DNA from: an uncultured Alphaproteobacteria bacterium
Lineage (GTDB): Bacteria; Pseudomonadota; Alphaproteobacteria; Micavibrionales; Micavibrionaceae
Assembly (NCBI GenBank): GCA_934538895.1
Contig: CAKTCH010000006.1
Location: 1-19,863 of the forward strand
Direction: 5' to 3'
Length of the DNA stretch: 19,863 bases
The notes beneath the pieces were generated by a model. That model had not been told where the DNA came from. It did not search any database and saw nothing but the letters and a program-made list of their open reading frames with translations. Within the stretch, counting starts at the first letter, position 1, and each line of letters starts with the position of its first letter. A program made the position numbers and the translations under genes. Positions 7,397-15,676 of the stretch are shown in pieces.

Positions 7397-8035
7397 ATGA
7401 CATTACCAATATTTATGACACCGCATGAGGAAGAGCAAAGCTCTTTCAATCAAGCTTCCTCAGGCACATTGCGCGGACGTGAATCGTTTTGCAAATTGCT
7501 GGACACAATCGATCAGTTTCAAGATGCAGGTTTAAATCCTGAATGCGAGGAAACGAATATCACCAGACAGAATTTTCAGGCTTTATTACATGCTAAATAC
7601 AGGCAGGCAGCGCGCGAAAATTATGAAGACAGCACGGAGGAACGTTTTTCAGGCTCAGGCAGGCCCCCTCGTGAAGCGCTTTCCGATTTACATCTTGTAC
7701 CTGTTTACATGGAATTAAGCGGGCTGGATCCTGAGCAGGAGCAATCATGGACAGAATGCGGTATCAACCACAACGATTATATCTCCGTATACAACGCCCG
7801 CCGCATTGACGAAGCGGCAAGAATTTGGGAGCTTATACAAAATCGGGAAAAGCATACTGCATCCAATATCGCTGCTCACGAGAATATTCTAACCTTGCTG
7901 AAAGAGGCAGGGTTAAATACGGCGGAGGAGAAAACCTACACGCGAATAAAAGCGACAAAGCAGGAATTTGAGCGTTATCTTGAAGTGCAAAAAAATCTGC
8001 GTAACTACCCTTATACCCGTCCATCATTTACCTGA
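7397..8035 (+). CDS. Unknown 212-aa protein with three degenerate repeats
   Basis: No known family is recognised. The protein is acidic, helical and soluble, with no signal peptide or membrane segment. A motif (A/S)GL(N/D) recurs at residues 44, 108 and 171, that is every 63-64 residues. Each copy is preceded by a Leu-rich helix and followed by an acidic/Thr segment and an aromatic-rich helix: QNFQALL, HNDYISVY and KQEFERYL. This suggests three copies of one helical unit of about 63 aa, the middle linker being the most divergent (Gly/Pro-rich at 84-91). The ATG at 7397 has AGGGA about 10 nt upstream. It is the only plus-strand gene between 1 and 12234, its surroundings are AT-rich compared with neighbouring core genes, and a terminator follows 25 bp after the stop. 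These point to an acquired or lineage-specific gene. Confidence 0.8.
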   Translation: MTLPIFMTPHEEEQSSFNQASSGTLRGRESFCKLLDTIDQFQDAGLNPECEETNITRQNFQALLHAKYRQAARENYEDSTEERFSGSGRPPREALSDLHLVPVYMELSGLDPEQEQSWTECGINHNDYISVYNARRIDEAARIWELIQNREKHTASNIAAHENILTLLKEAGLNTAEEKTYTRIKATKQEFERYLEVQKNLRNYPYTRPSFT

Positions 8036-8060
8036 TTGATGAAAAGAGCGGCAAACAGCG

Positions 8061-8089
8061 ATTAACGGGAGCAAGATGATCCCGTTAAT
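8061..8089. terminator. Perfect-stem terminator between convergent genes
   Basis: ATTAACGGG (8061-8069) and CCCGTTAAT (8081-8089) form a perfect 9-bp stem with an 11-nt loop, followed by a T-rich run (8090-8100). It lies 25 bp after the stop of the plus-strand unknown gene and 6 bp from the stop of the minus-strand antitoxin gene, so it probably ends transcripts from both sides. Confidence 0.75.
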
Positions 8090-8094
8090 TGTAT

Positions 8095-8370
8095 TTATTT
8101 CCGCGGCTCATAGCCGGACTGGCCGCTTTCATGGAACCCGGCGGGAGATTCAGCCCCGTCACGCCGGTCCAGTTCCGCCAGCATCGAAAGCCCGTGTTCG
8201 CGCGACCCGCTGGCCGCCCGCGCACGAAAACGCGATTCCGCATCGAATTCAGTAATGCCCATAATCGTCCACTCCTCAATGAGTTTGTTGACACTGATGC
8301 CGCGATGCGCCGCAAGCTGTTTCAAACGTTCCCCTCGGTCATCGGGCATTCTGATTGTGATCGTTGCCAT
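8095..8370 (-). CDS. Ribbon-helix-helix antitoxin-like protein
   Basis: The 91-aa product opens with a ribbon-helix-helix fold signature: a beta strand ATITIRMPD (residues 2-10), then helices ERLKQLAAHRG and SVNKLIEEW, as in CopG/Arc and HicB-type antitoxins that bind operators as dimers. The C-terminal 50 residues are charged and Gly/Ser-rich, as expected for a toxin-binding tail that folds on its partner. The ATG at 8370 is preferred to an in-frame GTG at 8379 because AGGAAGG lies at a workable distance only from the ATG. It starts 5 nt after the stop of the PIN gene, so both are translated from one message. It probably neutralises the PIN protein and autoregulates the operon. A general regulator is the alternative. 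Confidence 0.82.
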   Translation of the reverse strand: MATITIRMPDDRGERLKQLAAHRGISVNKLIEEWTIMGITEFDAESRFRARAASGSREHGLSMLAELDRRDGAESPAGFHESGQSGYEPRK

Positions 8371-8375
8371 TCCCG

Positions 8376-8810
8376 TCACTTCCTTCCTATATCCCTCATA
8401 AATTCAGCCGGCGTCACCACCCGCACGTCCGGCAACGCGAGATCGCGCGCCCTGAAATCCTTTGCATTCCAGCTGACAACCTGTTCCGCCCCGCCCGCCA
8501 TCGCCAGTTCCAGAATATGATTATCGCCTTCATCCCGTAAGTTCGGACGCCAGCGGTAATGCACTGAAACCCAGCGGCAGATCGAACAAAAGTCATTAAA
8601 CAACGCCATCCTTTCGTCGACATTGAAAGAACTGTTGGCAAACAGGTAATCCCGGTGCAGCAAATCCTCGTATTCATAAAGCAGGGCATCCCCCATCAAC
8701 GGATCAATCCGGCCCCGAAAGCAATGCTCAAGCACCGCCCTGTTCACCCCGTCCCGGCACATCAACGCCCCGACAAACACGTTCGTATCAATGACAGCAA
8801 CCCGATTCAT
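8376..8810 (-). CDS. PIN-domain toxin (putative ribonuclease)
   Basis: This 144-aa protein matches the PIN-family putative toxin group (COG1569/PIN_3 type). The acidic residues of the PIN metal site are visible: D8 in VIDTNVFVGAL, E46/E48 in LLYEYEDLL, D96 in DEGDNHILELA, and D118 in SWNAKDFR. PIN toxins are Mg2+-dependent RNases that usually cut tRNA or mRNA. The ATG at 8810 has AAGGAT about 7 nt upstream. The toxin gene precedes the antitoxin, the reverse of the classical vapBC order but common for this PIN subgroup. The RNA target cannot be inferred. Confidence 0.88.
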   Translation of the reverse strand: MNRVAVIDTNVFVGALMCRDGVNRAVLEHCFRGRIDPLMGDALLYEYEDLLHRDYLFANSSFNVDERMALFNDFCSICRWVSVHYRWRPNLRDEGDNHILELAMAGGAEQVVSWNAKDFRARDLALPDVRVVTPAEFMRDIGRK

Positions 8811-8822
8811 TCACATATCCTT

Positions 8823-8856
8823 ATGATATCATTATTGATAGCACATACGCAATCAA
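8823..8856 (-). promoter_or_regulatory. Candidate promoter/operator of the toxin-antitoxin operon
   Basis: On the minus strand TTGATT (8851-8856) and AATGAT (8828-8833) are 17 bp apart. A perfect 10-bp palindrome, ATGATATCAT (8823-8832), overlaps the -10 element. A short palindrome at the promoter is what a ribbon-helix-helix repressor would bind. The predicted transcript start would leave only about 10 nt of leader, which weakens the exact placement. Confidence 0.35.
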
Positions 8857-8943
8857 AATAAAAGTAAAAAATAACATTTAAAAACAAATAGATAGCTAAA
8901 AATAAACCACATGATCCCTGAAATATTCCCACCCTTGCATCAT

Positions 8944-9246
8944 CTACAGCGATTTTTGCCTGTACATATAAATGGCCCAAATATTCGACATCATAACAAA
9001 GGCAAGATGGACAATTCCCACTAAGGAATGAATCCAGATATTAAACCAAAACATGATAATTTGCCTGCCCAGCAACAAAAAGACTGACGGCTGTGATGAA
9101 AAGTAAATGAAAGATCGAAACAATCTTCAGAGCATTATCGGAAAAATACGCCCCCGCAATATCCCTGAATGCGGCGGAAAACATACAAAACCCTGCACTC
9201 ACCGACCCCAGCAATAAGTATTGACCGCAATATTATAAAATGACAT
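8944..9246 (-). pseudogene. Remnant of a small membrane-protein gene, frame-shifted
   Basis: The 440-bp stretch between the toxin and pyrG has no long ORF, but its minus strand reads as membrane protein in shifting frames. Starting 6 nt after the pyrG stop, MSFYNIAVN reads from 9246. The next frame reads LLLGSVSAGFCMFSAAF and on to ALKIVSIFHLLFITAVSLFV, stopping at 9041. A third piece starts at ATG 9054 and runs IWIHSLVGIVHLAFVMMSNI to a stop at 8944. Joined by two frame changes, these would give about 100 aa with three hydrophobic segments. One change lies near a T5 run at about 9078-9082. The alternative is two overlapping small proteins: 47 aa (9041-9184, AGGG upstream of its ATG) and 36 aa (8944-9054). 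The family is not recognised. 8857-8943 is AT-rich and shows nothing else. Confidence 0.45.
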
Positions 9247-9252
9247 CACCGC

Positions 9253-10881
9253 TTAAACCATCCGGCTCTGGTCGATCGCCGCCTCGACAAAGCTGACGAA
9301 CAGCGGATGCGGATTGAACGGCCTGGATTTCAGTTCCGGGTGGAACTGCACGCCGATAAACCACGGATGATCTTCATACTCGACGATCTCCGGCAATACG
9401 CCATCCGGCGACATCCCCGAGAACCGCAAGCCATGCTGTTCCAGGCGGTCTTTGTAATTCGTGTTCACTTCGTAGCGGTGGCGATGACGTTCGGTAATCC
9501 CGGTGGCGCCGTATATATCCGCCACCTTACTGCCTTTTTTAAGAACGGCAGGATAAGCGCCCAGACGCATGGTGCCGCCCATATCGTCCGCGGCGCTGCG
9601 CGCCTCCTTCTCATTCCCCTTTGTCCATTCGGTCATCAGGCCGACAATAGGATCTTTACAGGCGCCGAATTCGGTGGAACTGGCCCCCTCCAGCAGCAGA
9701 AGGTGACGCGCCGCTTCAACGACGGCCAACTGCATCCCGAAACAAATGCCGAAATACGGCACCTTGCGCTCGCGCGCGAATTGCGCGGCCTTGATCTTGC
9801 CGAGCGCGCCGCGCTCGCCGAAACCACCCGGCACCAGAATGCCATGAATGTTATGCAGGTAATCGGCGGGATTTTCCTGCTCGAACGTCGTGGACTCGAT
9901 GAATTTCAGGTTCACTTTCACATTGTTGGCAATACCGCCATGCGTCAGCGCCTCGTTCAGCGATTTATAGCTGTCGCTCAAATTCGTGTATTTGCCGACG
10001 ACGGCAATATTGACGGCGCCCTCCGGCTCCTTCACGCGATGCACGATACCGTTCCAGATTTTGAGATCAGGGCGCGGCGGCTCCTTGATGCCGAAGCAGT
10101 CAAGCACCTGCACGTCCAGCCCCTCGCGGTGATAGGTCAGCGGCACTTCATAAATCGTGGATACGTCCAGTGCCGGAATGACTTTCTTCTCATCGATATT
10201 GCAGAACAGACCGATCTTGCGCAGCTCTTCCTGCTCGATGGGGCGGTCTGAACGGCACAGCAGGATACGCGGGCGGATACCCACGCTCATCAGCTCCTTG
10301 ACCGAGTGCTGCGTCGGCTTGGTTTTCAGTTCGCCCGCCGCCGGGATATAAGGCAGCAGCGTCACATGAATGAACAGCGAACGCTCGTCACCCATTTCAT
10401 TGACGAACTGACGGATCGCCTCAAGGAACGGCAGCCCCTCGATATCGCCGACCGTGCCCCCCACCTCGATCAGCACGAAATCGGCGGAACCGTCTTTTTC
10501 GCGAATAAAGTTTTTAATTTCGTCAGTGATGTGCGGAATGACCTGCACCGTCGCCCCCAGATAATCGCCGCGGCGCTCACGTTGCAGCACGTTCATATAA
10601 ATGCGGCCTGTCGTGATGTTGTCGCTTTTCTGCGCGGAACGGCCCGTAAAGCGCTCATAGTGGCCAAGATCAAGGTCGGTTTCCGCGCCGTCGTCCGTCA
10701 CGAACACTTCGCCATGCTGGAACGGACTCATCGTGCCCGGATCAATGTTCAGGTAAGGGTCCATCTTGCAGAGACGGGTCGTATACCCCCTCGCCTGAAG
10801 CAAAGCGCCAAGGGCCGCGGAAGCGAGGCCTTTCCCTAGAGAAGAAACCACGCCACCCGTGATGAATACAAACCTGGTCAT
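9253..10881 (-). CDS. pyrG: CTP synthase
   Basis: The 542-aa protein makes CTP from UTP, ATP and glutamine. The N-terminal synthetase domain starts with GGVVSSLGKG (residues 9-18), followed by KMDPYLNIDPGTMSPFQHGEV and SDNITTGRIY. The C-terminal class I glutaminase domain has GICFGMQLA with the nucleophilic Cys (about residue 380) and ends with the catalytic FHPE. The frame is open 20 codons further upstream, but the ATG at 10881 gives the standard MTRFVFITGG start and has GGAG about 11 nt before it. secG ends 22 nt upstream and tpiA lies beyond it, a standard alphaproteobacterial order. Immediately downstream lies a degraded small membrane-protein gene. Confidence 0.97.
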   Translation of the reverse strand: MTRFVFITGGVVSSLGKGLASAALGALLQARGYTTRLCKMDPYLNIDPGTMSPFQHGEVFVTDDGAETDLDLGHYERFTGRSAQKSDNITTGRIYMNVLQRERRGDYLGATVQVIPHITDEIKNFIREKDGSADFVLIEVGGTVGDIEGLPFLEAIRQFVNEMGDERSLFIHVTLLPYIPAAGELKTKPTQHSVKELMSVGIRPRILLCRSDRPIEQEELRKIGLFCNIDEKKVIPALDVSTIYEVPLTYHREGLDVQVLDCFGIKEPPRPDLKIWNGIVHRVKEPEGAVNIAVVGKYTNLSDSYKSLNEALTHGGIANNVKVNLKFIESTTFEQENPADYLHNIHGILVPGGFGERGALGKIKAAQFARERKVPYFGICFGMQLAVVEAARHLLLLEGASSTEFGACKDPIVGLMTEWTKGNEKEARSAADDMGGTMRLGAYPAVLKKGSKVADIYGATGITERHRHRYEVNTNYKDRLEQHGLRFSGMSPDGVLPEIVEYEDHPWFIGVQFHPELKSRPFNPHPLFVSFVEAAIDQSRMV

Positions 10882-10903
10882 TACTTTATATTTACTCCAA
10901 CAC

Positions 10904-11248
10904 CTACTCTGCGACAGGAACGGAAGGAACCGCTTCCTCAACAGCCGGTACCGTTTCGGCAGGCGCCTCTTGCTGTGCCTGCATTTTGTTCAGATGATCG
11001 GAAATGCTGCCCGCATTGCTGCGGCCCTCGGCCATAACCGCCAGCGCCATGTTGGCGATAAAGAAAATCGCGGCGCACACGGCCGTCGCTCTGGTCAAAG
11101 CATTCGCCGTCGATTGCGGCGAAGCAAAACCACCCATACCGCCACCGCCGCCGATCCCCAGACCGCCCCCTTCAGAGCGCTGGATAAGGATCAGACCGAT
11201 CATGGAAATGGTCACAATCAACTGGATAACAAGAAGAACCTGAATCAT
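10904..11248 (-). CDS. secG: Preprotein translocase subunit SecG
   Basis: This 114-aa protein has the two-helix SecG topology: a first membrane segment (residues 3-22), the LIQRSEGGGLGIGGGGG cytoplasmic loop typical of alphaproteobacterial SecG, and a second membrane segment (about 58-74). The C-terminal tail is acidic and Pro/Ala-rich, as is common in this class. SecG joins SecY and SecE in the inner-membrane translocon and aids SecA-driven export. It sits between tpiA (69 bp upstream) and pyrG (22 nt downstream). The SD before the ATG at 11248 is weak (GAGTGA). A small hairpin AGCCC/GGGCT (11268-11284) lies in the tpiA-secG gap but lacks a U-run. Confidence 0.94.
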   Translation of the reverse strand: MIQVLLVIQLIVTISMIGLILIQRSEGGGLGIGGGGGMGGFASPQSTANALTRATAVCAAIFFIANMALAVMAEGRSNAGSISDHLNKMQAQQEAPAETVPAVEEAVPSVPVAE

Positions 11249-11316
11249 TTTTCACTCACTTAGATTAAGCCCTTCACACGGGCTGCAAATTAAATCCTTA
11301 ACGCGGGCCGCGTCAT

Positions 11317-12081
11317 TCATTTAACCGCTCTGGCAATAGCCAGAAACTGGTCGGCTTTCAGGCTGGCCCCCCCCACAAGCGCGCCATCGACATTTTCAAT
11401 CGACATCAAGGCTTCTGCGTTGTCGGGCTTGACGGAACCGCCGTACAGAATACGCATATTGCCGCCGTCCGCAAGCTGTTCCTGCAACCGCTTCCGGATA
11501 AAGCTGTGCATGGCTTTCACATCGTCCGGCGTGGCGGTTTTGCCCGTGCCGATGGCCCAGACAGGCTCATAAGCGATCACGGTATTCGCCGCTGTCGCAT
11601 GGGCGGGTACAGCTTTGGCCAGTTGATCGCCGACCACCTGCTCATGGCGGCCCTCGGCCCGCTGCACTTCTGTTTCACCCACGCAGACGATCGCCGTCAA
11701 TTTTTTTTCATAACAAAGAATAGCTTTGGCTGCGATCTGACCATCCGTCTCGCCATGATACTGACGGCGCTCGGAATGCCCGAGAATGACATAATCGCAA
11801 CCGATATCCGATAACATACCCACAGAGATATCCCCCGTGTAAGCCCCCTCCTGCGTCAGCGCGCAGTCCTGCGCCGACACCGCCACAGGCGCATCCGCCA
11901 GGGCATTCTTCACTAAAGAGAGGTGAACATAAGGAGGTGCCACCACAAAATCGTTTTTCGCAATCAGCAAAGGTTCTTCCGCCAACCCCGCTTTCAGCGC
12001 CTTTGCCAGCGCCAGCGCAGCAGCGCTGTCCCCATTCATTTTCCAGTTACCGGCAATCAGTTTTTTCGATGTTTTCGTCAT
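11317..12081 (-). CDS. tpiA: Triosephosphate isomerase
   Basis: The 254-aa protein interconverts dihydroxyacetone phosphate and glyceraldehyde 3-phosphate. Catalytic residues are all present: K14 in GNWKMN, H102 in LGHSERR and E172 in AYEPVWAIGTG. The phosphate-binding YGGSVKPDN loop and the C-terminal GGASLKADQF are also intact. The ATG at 12081 has AGGAA about 8 nt upstream. It is the first gene of the tpiA-secG-pyrG unit, divergent from ppiD across 153 bp. A perfect TTGACA reads on the minus strand at 12115-12120, but no matching -10 is visible at 16-18 bp, so its promoter is left undefined. Confidence 0.98.
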   Translation of the reverse strand: MTKTSKKLIAGNWKMNGDSAAALALAKALKAGLAEEPLLIAKNDFVVAPPYVHLSLVKNALADAPVAVSAQDCALTQEGAYTGDISVGMLSDIGCDYVILGHSERRQYHGETDGQIAAKAILCYEKKLTAIVCVGETEVQRAEGRHEQVVGDQLAKAVPAHATAANTVIAYEPVWAIGTGKTATPDDVKAMHSFIRKRLQEQLADGGNMRILYGGSVKPDNAEALMSIENVDGALVGGASLKADQFLAIARAVK

Positions 12082-12173
12082 GTGCTTTTCCTGAACCCGT
12101 CAGATATCAGGATTTGTCAAAAAAAGACAGCTCTTTTGGCTAAAAACCCGATGAATATACCCCATCCCCCCTA

Positions 12174-12202
12174 TTGCCCGGCTGAATTACGCCGTTTATA
12201 GT
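12174..12202 (+). promoter_or_regulatory. Sigma70-type promoter of ppiD-trpE
   Basis: TTGCCC (12174-12179) and TATAGT (12197-12202) are separated by exactly 17 bp. Transcription would start near 12209, giving a leader of about 26 nt that includes the SD GAAGGAG (12221-12227), 7 nt before the ppiD ATG. No trp attenuator, leader peptide or T-box could fit in so short a leader. Confidence 0.7.
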
Positions 12203-12234
12203 CGCCGCGCATCTATTCTCGAAGGAGTTAACAC

Positions 12235-14130
12235 ATGCTCACCGCCATGAGATCCGGCGCCGGATCCAAAATTGTCAAAGGCATCATCTTTTCCTTCCTG
12301 GTACTGGCCGTGGCCGGTATGGCCCTCATGGACGTTGGCGGCTTTTTTCAGGGCGGTGGCGTGCAGAACAACACCGTTGCCACCGTCGCCGGACAGAAAA
12401 TCGGCGGTCAGGATTTTGACCGCGCCGCCCGCCGCGCCATCAGCCAGCAAGGCCTGAGCGATATAAACATGGCCTATAAGCTGGGGCTGGTGAACCAGTA
12501 CCTGAACAACCAGATTTCCGGCGCCCTGACGCAGGCCGCCGCCCGCGATCAGGGCATTCTTGTAGATAACAAAGTCATCGCCCAGCAAATCGCGGAGCTG
12601 GTCGCCCCCTACACCAAAGACGGCATGAGCCCGGAAGAGGCGCTGCGCCGCCTCCTGATGACGCAAAACCTCAGCGAGCCTGAATTCATCGCCATGATGC
12701 GCAGCGAACTGACACAGCTGATAATCCGCGGCAGCCTGCAAAACGCCAACGTGGTTTCCGAAGCCGAAGTCAAAGACCTGTACAGGCAAAAGCATGAACA
12801 GCGCACGGTCAAAATGATCGTGCTGCCGAATGACACGGTAAAGGGCGTCGAACCCGCGACCGATGAAATCCTGAAACCCTTCTACCAATCCGGTCAGGAG
12901 AAATACGCCGTCCCTGAATCACGCACCTTCACTGTCGCCCTGCTGACGGAAGAAATCGCGCGCAAGGCGTTCGATATTTCCGATGAAGAACTGAAACAGA
13001 TCTATGACGAACGCATCGACGAATATACCGAAAAGGAAAAGCGCAAACTGCAACAGGCGATCTTCACTACTGAAGAAGAAGCACAGGCCGCGTACGATAA
13101 CCTCAAACAAGGCGCTTCCCTGAAAGACGCAGCGGGGTCTGCTTATATCGGTGAAGAAGCCTTCGAAGAAAACGGCCTGCTGCAGGAAATCGCCGATCCG
13201 GCGTTTGCCCTCGCGAAAGGTGAAGCAACCGCGCCGGTTAAAACGTCTCTCGGCTGGCATATTCTGGTCATGACAGATACCGTGCCCTCCAAAATCAAAC
13301 CCTTCGAAAGCGTCAGGGACGCGATCAGGAAAGATGTAATCGAGGAGAAAGCCGCCAACCAGATCGTTGAAACATCGAACCAGCTGGACGACGCACTGGC
13401 TGGCGGCCAGTCGCTGGAAGACGCCGCCATAGATTTCCACCTCGACATGAAAAAAATCGGCCCCGTCCGTCAGGACGGTTCGACGCCGGATAGCAGGGAC
13501 GGCATGAAAGATTTCGCCAATTCCCGCGCCGACATTCTGGAAGCGGCCTTTTCACTGGAAGCAGGCGAAACATCCTCCGTGCAGGAAATGCCAGACGGCA
13601 GCTATGCCGTCGTCCATGTCGAAAATGTGACGCCCAAGACTTATAAAGAATTCGACAGCATTAAGGCTGAACTGGCCAAGCTCTGGATGGCCGACCAGCA
13701 GGACGTTCTGAACCGCCGCCGCGCCACCGATCTATTGCAAGCGGTGCAATCCGGCAATAAAACCATGGAAGAGGCCGCTAAAGAAACCGGCGCCACGGTC
13801 AAAACTCTCACGCTGAGCAACGCCAAACCTGCCGAAGCGCCTGTAACCGACGCCGTGAAGCAGCAATTATTCGGCAACGACAAGGGCACATATCAATTAA
13901 GCCCGGCCAAAGACGCCTATATCCTCGCTACGGTCACAGCCGTCTCCATGCCTGACCCGGCAAAGGCCGGTAAGGAAGAGCTGGATGCCGTGCGCGCGGA
14001 AGCGCGGCAAAGGGCGCAGAATGAAGTCTTCGCCATATACTTCGTCGAAATGCAGGAAAAATACGGCGTGAAGATCAACCAGAACGTATTGGACAAGATG
14101 TATGCCCAGAACGCCGAACAGCAGTTCTGA
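12235..14130 (+). CDS. ppiD: Periplasmic folding factor, SurA/PpiD-type peptidyl-prolyl isomerase
   Basis: This 631-aa protein has the PpiD architecture: a short cytoplasmic start, one N-terminal membrane anchor (about residues 15-33), a SurA_N-like chaperone region (about 48-240, beginning VATVAGQKIGGQDFDRAAR), a parvulin-like isomerase domain (about 260-370, with AFEENGLLQEIADPAF and SLGWHIL), and a long C-terminal helical region. PpiD acts in the periplasm near the Sec exit and helps newly exported proteins fold. The parvulin domain looks divergent, and PpiD parvulin domains often lack isomerase activity. A good SD (GAAGGAG) and promoter precede the ATG. trpE starts 3 nt after its stop; ppiD next to trpE is a known alphaproteobacterial arrangement. 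Confidence 0.92.
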   Translation: MLTAMRSGAGSKIVKGIIFSFLVLAVAGMALMDVGGFFQGGGVQNNTVATVAGQKIGGQDFDRAARRAISQQGLSDINMAYKLGLVNQYLNNQISGALTQAAARDQGILVDNKVIAQQIAELVAPYTKDGMSPEEALRRLLMTQNLSEPEFIAMMRSELTQLIIRGSLQNANVVSEAEVKDLYRQKHEQRTVKMIVLPNDTVKGVEPATDEILKPFYQSGQEKYAVPESRTFTVALLTEEIARKAFDISDEELKQIYDERIDEYTEKEKRKLQQAIFTTEEEAQAAYDNLKQGASLKDAAGSAYIGEEAFEENGLLQEIADPAFALAKGEATAPVKTSLGWHILVMTDTVPSKIKPFESVRDAIRKDVIEEKAANQIVETSNQLDDALAGGQSLEDAAIDFHLDMKKIGPVRQDGSTPDSRDGMKDFANSRADILEAAFSLEAGETSSVQEMPDGSYAVVHVENVTPKTYKEFDSIKAELAKLWMADQQDVLNRRRATDLLQAVQSGNKTMEEAAKETGATVKTLTLSNAKPAEAPVTDAVKQQLFGNDKGTYQLSPAKDAYILATVTAVSMPDPAKAGKEELDAVRAEARQRAQNEVFAIYFVEMQEKYGVKINQNVLDKMYAQNAEQQF

Positions 14131-14133
14131 TTC

Positions 14134-15630
14134 ATGAACGAAGCAACACCGGACCTGCCCGCGTTTCAGGCATCCTTTGAAAAAGGCCTTTCGCAACTTG
14201 TCTGGCGCTGGGTCCCGGCGGACCTCCACACCCCCGTGTCGGCCTACCTGAAACTGGCACAGGACCAGCCTTACGCACTGCTGTTCGAATCGGTCGAAGG
14301 CGGCGCGGTGCTGGGCCGTTATTCGGCCATCGGTTTATATCCCGACCTGTTCTGGCGCTGCAACGGCGGCGTGCCCGAGATCAGCACGGACAGCGAAAAC
14401 TGGGACCGCATTTCTGCCCCCGCCCTCGAACACTTCAAGCAGTTGGTTGCCGGATCGAAACTTGATGTCACCGGCTCTGTACCGCCGATGGCGGCTTCCG
14501 GCCTGTTCGGCTATTTCGGCTACGGCATGATTAATCTGGTCGAAGATATTCCCAACCGTAACCCCGACCCGCTCGCCATTCCGCAAGCCGTCATGGTCAG
14601 GCCCTCGATCATGATTATCTTCGATAACGTCAAGCAGATGGCCTGTATCTCTACGCCGGTACGCATCACCGCCGAGAATACGTCCATCCCGGCAAAGGAA
14701 ATATATGAAGAGGCACTGGCCCGCATAGATAGCGTGATCGAAAATCTGCGCGCCCCCCTGCCCGTGCCCGCGGCAAAATCGGCGTTGAAGGCGCCGCTGG
14801 AAATATCCTCCAACATGGCCCGCTCGCAATACTATGACGTGGTGGAGAAGGCGAAAGAATACATCCGCGCGGGAGATATTTTTCAGGTCGTACCCTCGCA
14901 GCGCTTCAACGTCCCGTTCGACTTGCCGCCTATAGAACTTTATCGCTCTTTGCGCCGCCTGAATCCCTCGCCGTTCCTGTTTATCGTCAACACGCCCGAT
15001 TTCGCGCTGGTCGGCTCCAGCCCCGAAATCCTCGTCCGCGTGCGCGAAGGCGAAGTCACCATACGCCCCATCGCGGGCACCCGTAAACGCGGCGCGACCC
15101 CCACCGAAGACAAGGCATTGGCCGAAGACCTGCTGAACGATCCCAAAGAACGTTCCGAACACCTGATGCTCCTCGATCTGGGCCGCAACGATGTGGGCCG
15201 CGTCTCGCAAATCGGCAGCGTCAAGGTCACTGAGCAATTCGTGATCGAAAACTATTCCCACGTCATTCACATTGTCTCCAACGTCACCGGAAAAATCCGC
15301 GCGGATGTCGATCCGCTCGATGCGCTGTTCGCGGGCTTCCCCGCCGGCACCGTCAGCGGCGCGCCGAAAATCCGCGCCATGGAAATCATCGATGAACTGG
15401 AGCCGGAAAAACGCAGCTTCTACGGCGGCTGCGTCGGCTATTTCGACGGCAACGGCAACGTCGATACCTGCATCACCCTGCGCACAGGCCTCGTAAAAGA
15501 CGGCAAATTATACGTGCAGGCCGGCGCAGGAATCGTCGCCGGCAGCGATCTTGAAAGCGAATACCAGGAAACTGTCAATAAGGCGCGGGCACTGATTCAG
15601 GCGGCTGAAGAAGCCCTCTCGTCTTCATAA
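14134..15630 (+). CDS. trpE: Anthranilate synthase component I
   Basis: The 498-aa product is a full-length TrpE, which converts chorismate and ammonia (supplied by TrpG) to anthranilate, the first step of tryptophan synthesis. The N-terminal feedback site LLFESVEGG with GRYSAIG is intact, so tryptophan inhibition is expected. The chorismate-binding core follows: SPFLFIVN, GSSPEILVRV, IAGTRKRG, HLMLLDLGRNDVGRV, FPAGTVSGAPKIRAMEII, GGCVGY and the final YQETVNKA. The ATG is 3 nt after the ppiD stop and has no SD of its own, so translation probably depends on coupling. Downstream the usual trpG is missing: genes of the opposite strand fill 15677-18509 before trpG begins at 18564. Confidence 0.97.
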   Translation: MNEATPDLPAFQASFEKGLSQLVWRWVPADLHTPVSAYLKLAQDQPYALLFESVEGGAVLGRYSAIGLYPDLFWRCNGGVPEISTDSENWDRISAPALEHFKQLVAGSKLDVTGSVPPMAASGLFGYFGYGMINLVEDIPNRNPDPLAIPQAVMVRPSIMIIFDNVKQMACISTPVRITAENTSIPAKEIYEEALARIDSVIENLRAPLPVPAAKSALKAPLEISSNMARSQYYDVVEKAKEYIRAGDIFQVVPSQRFNVPFDLPPIELYRSLRRLNPSPFLFIVNTPDFALVGSSPEILVRVREGEVTIRPIAGTRKRGATPTEDKALAEDLLNDPKERSEHLMLLDLGRNDVGRVSQIGSVKVTEQFVIENYSHVIHIVSNVTGKIRADVDPLDALFAGFPAGTVSGAPKIRAMEIIDELEPEKRSFYGGCVGYFDGNGNVDTCITLRTGLVKDGKLYVQAGAGIVAGSDLESEYQETVNKARALIQAAEEALSSS

Positions 15631-15676
15631 CATCCGCCATTGCAGCGCAACTGAAATTCGGTCTTCATATGCCTTT

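Noticed and set aside
9307..10251. A 314-codon open frame on the plus strand
   Set aside because: It lies wholly antisense to pyrG, whose protein is strongly conserved. Its His/Arg-rich translation is typical of a shadow frame in GC-rich DNA.
12204..12234. A trp attenuator or leader peptide before ppiD-trpE
   Set aside because: The predicted leader is about 26 nt, too short for a peptide or alternative hairpins, and there is no Trp codon cluster.
14335..15270. A 311-codon open frame on the minus strand
   Set aside because: It is antisense to trpE, with no ribosome site and no recognisable domain.
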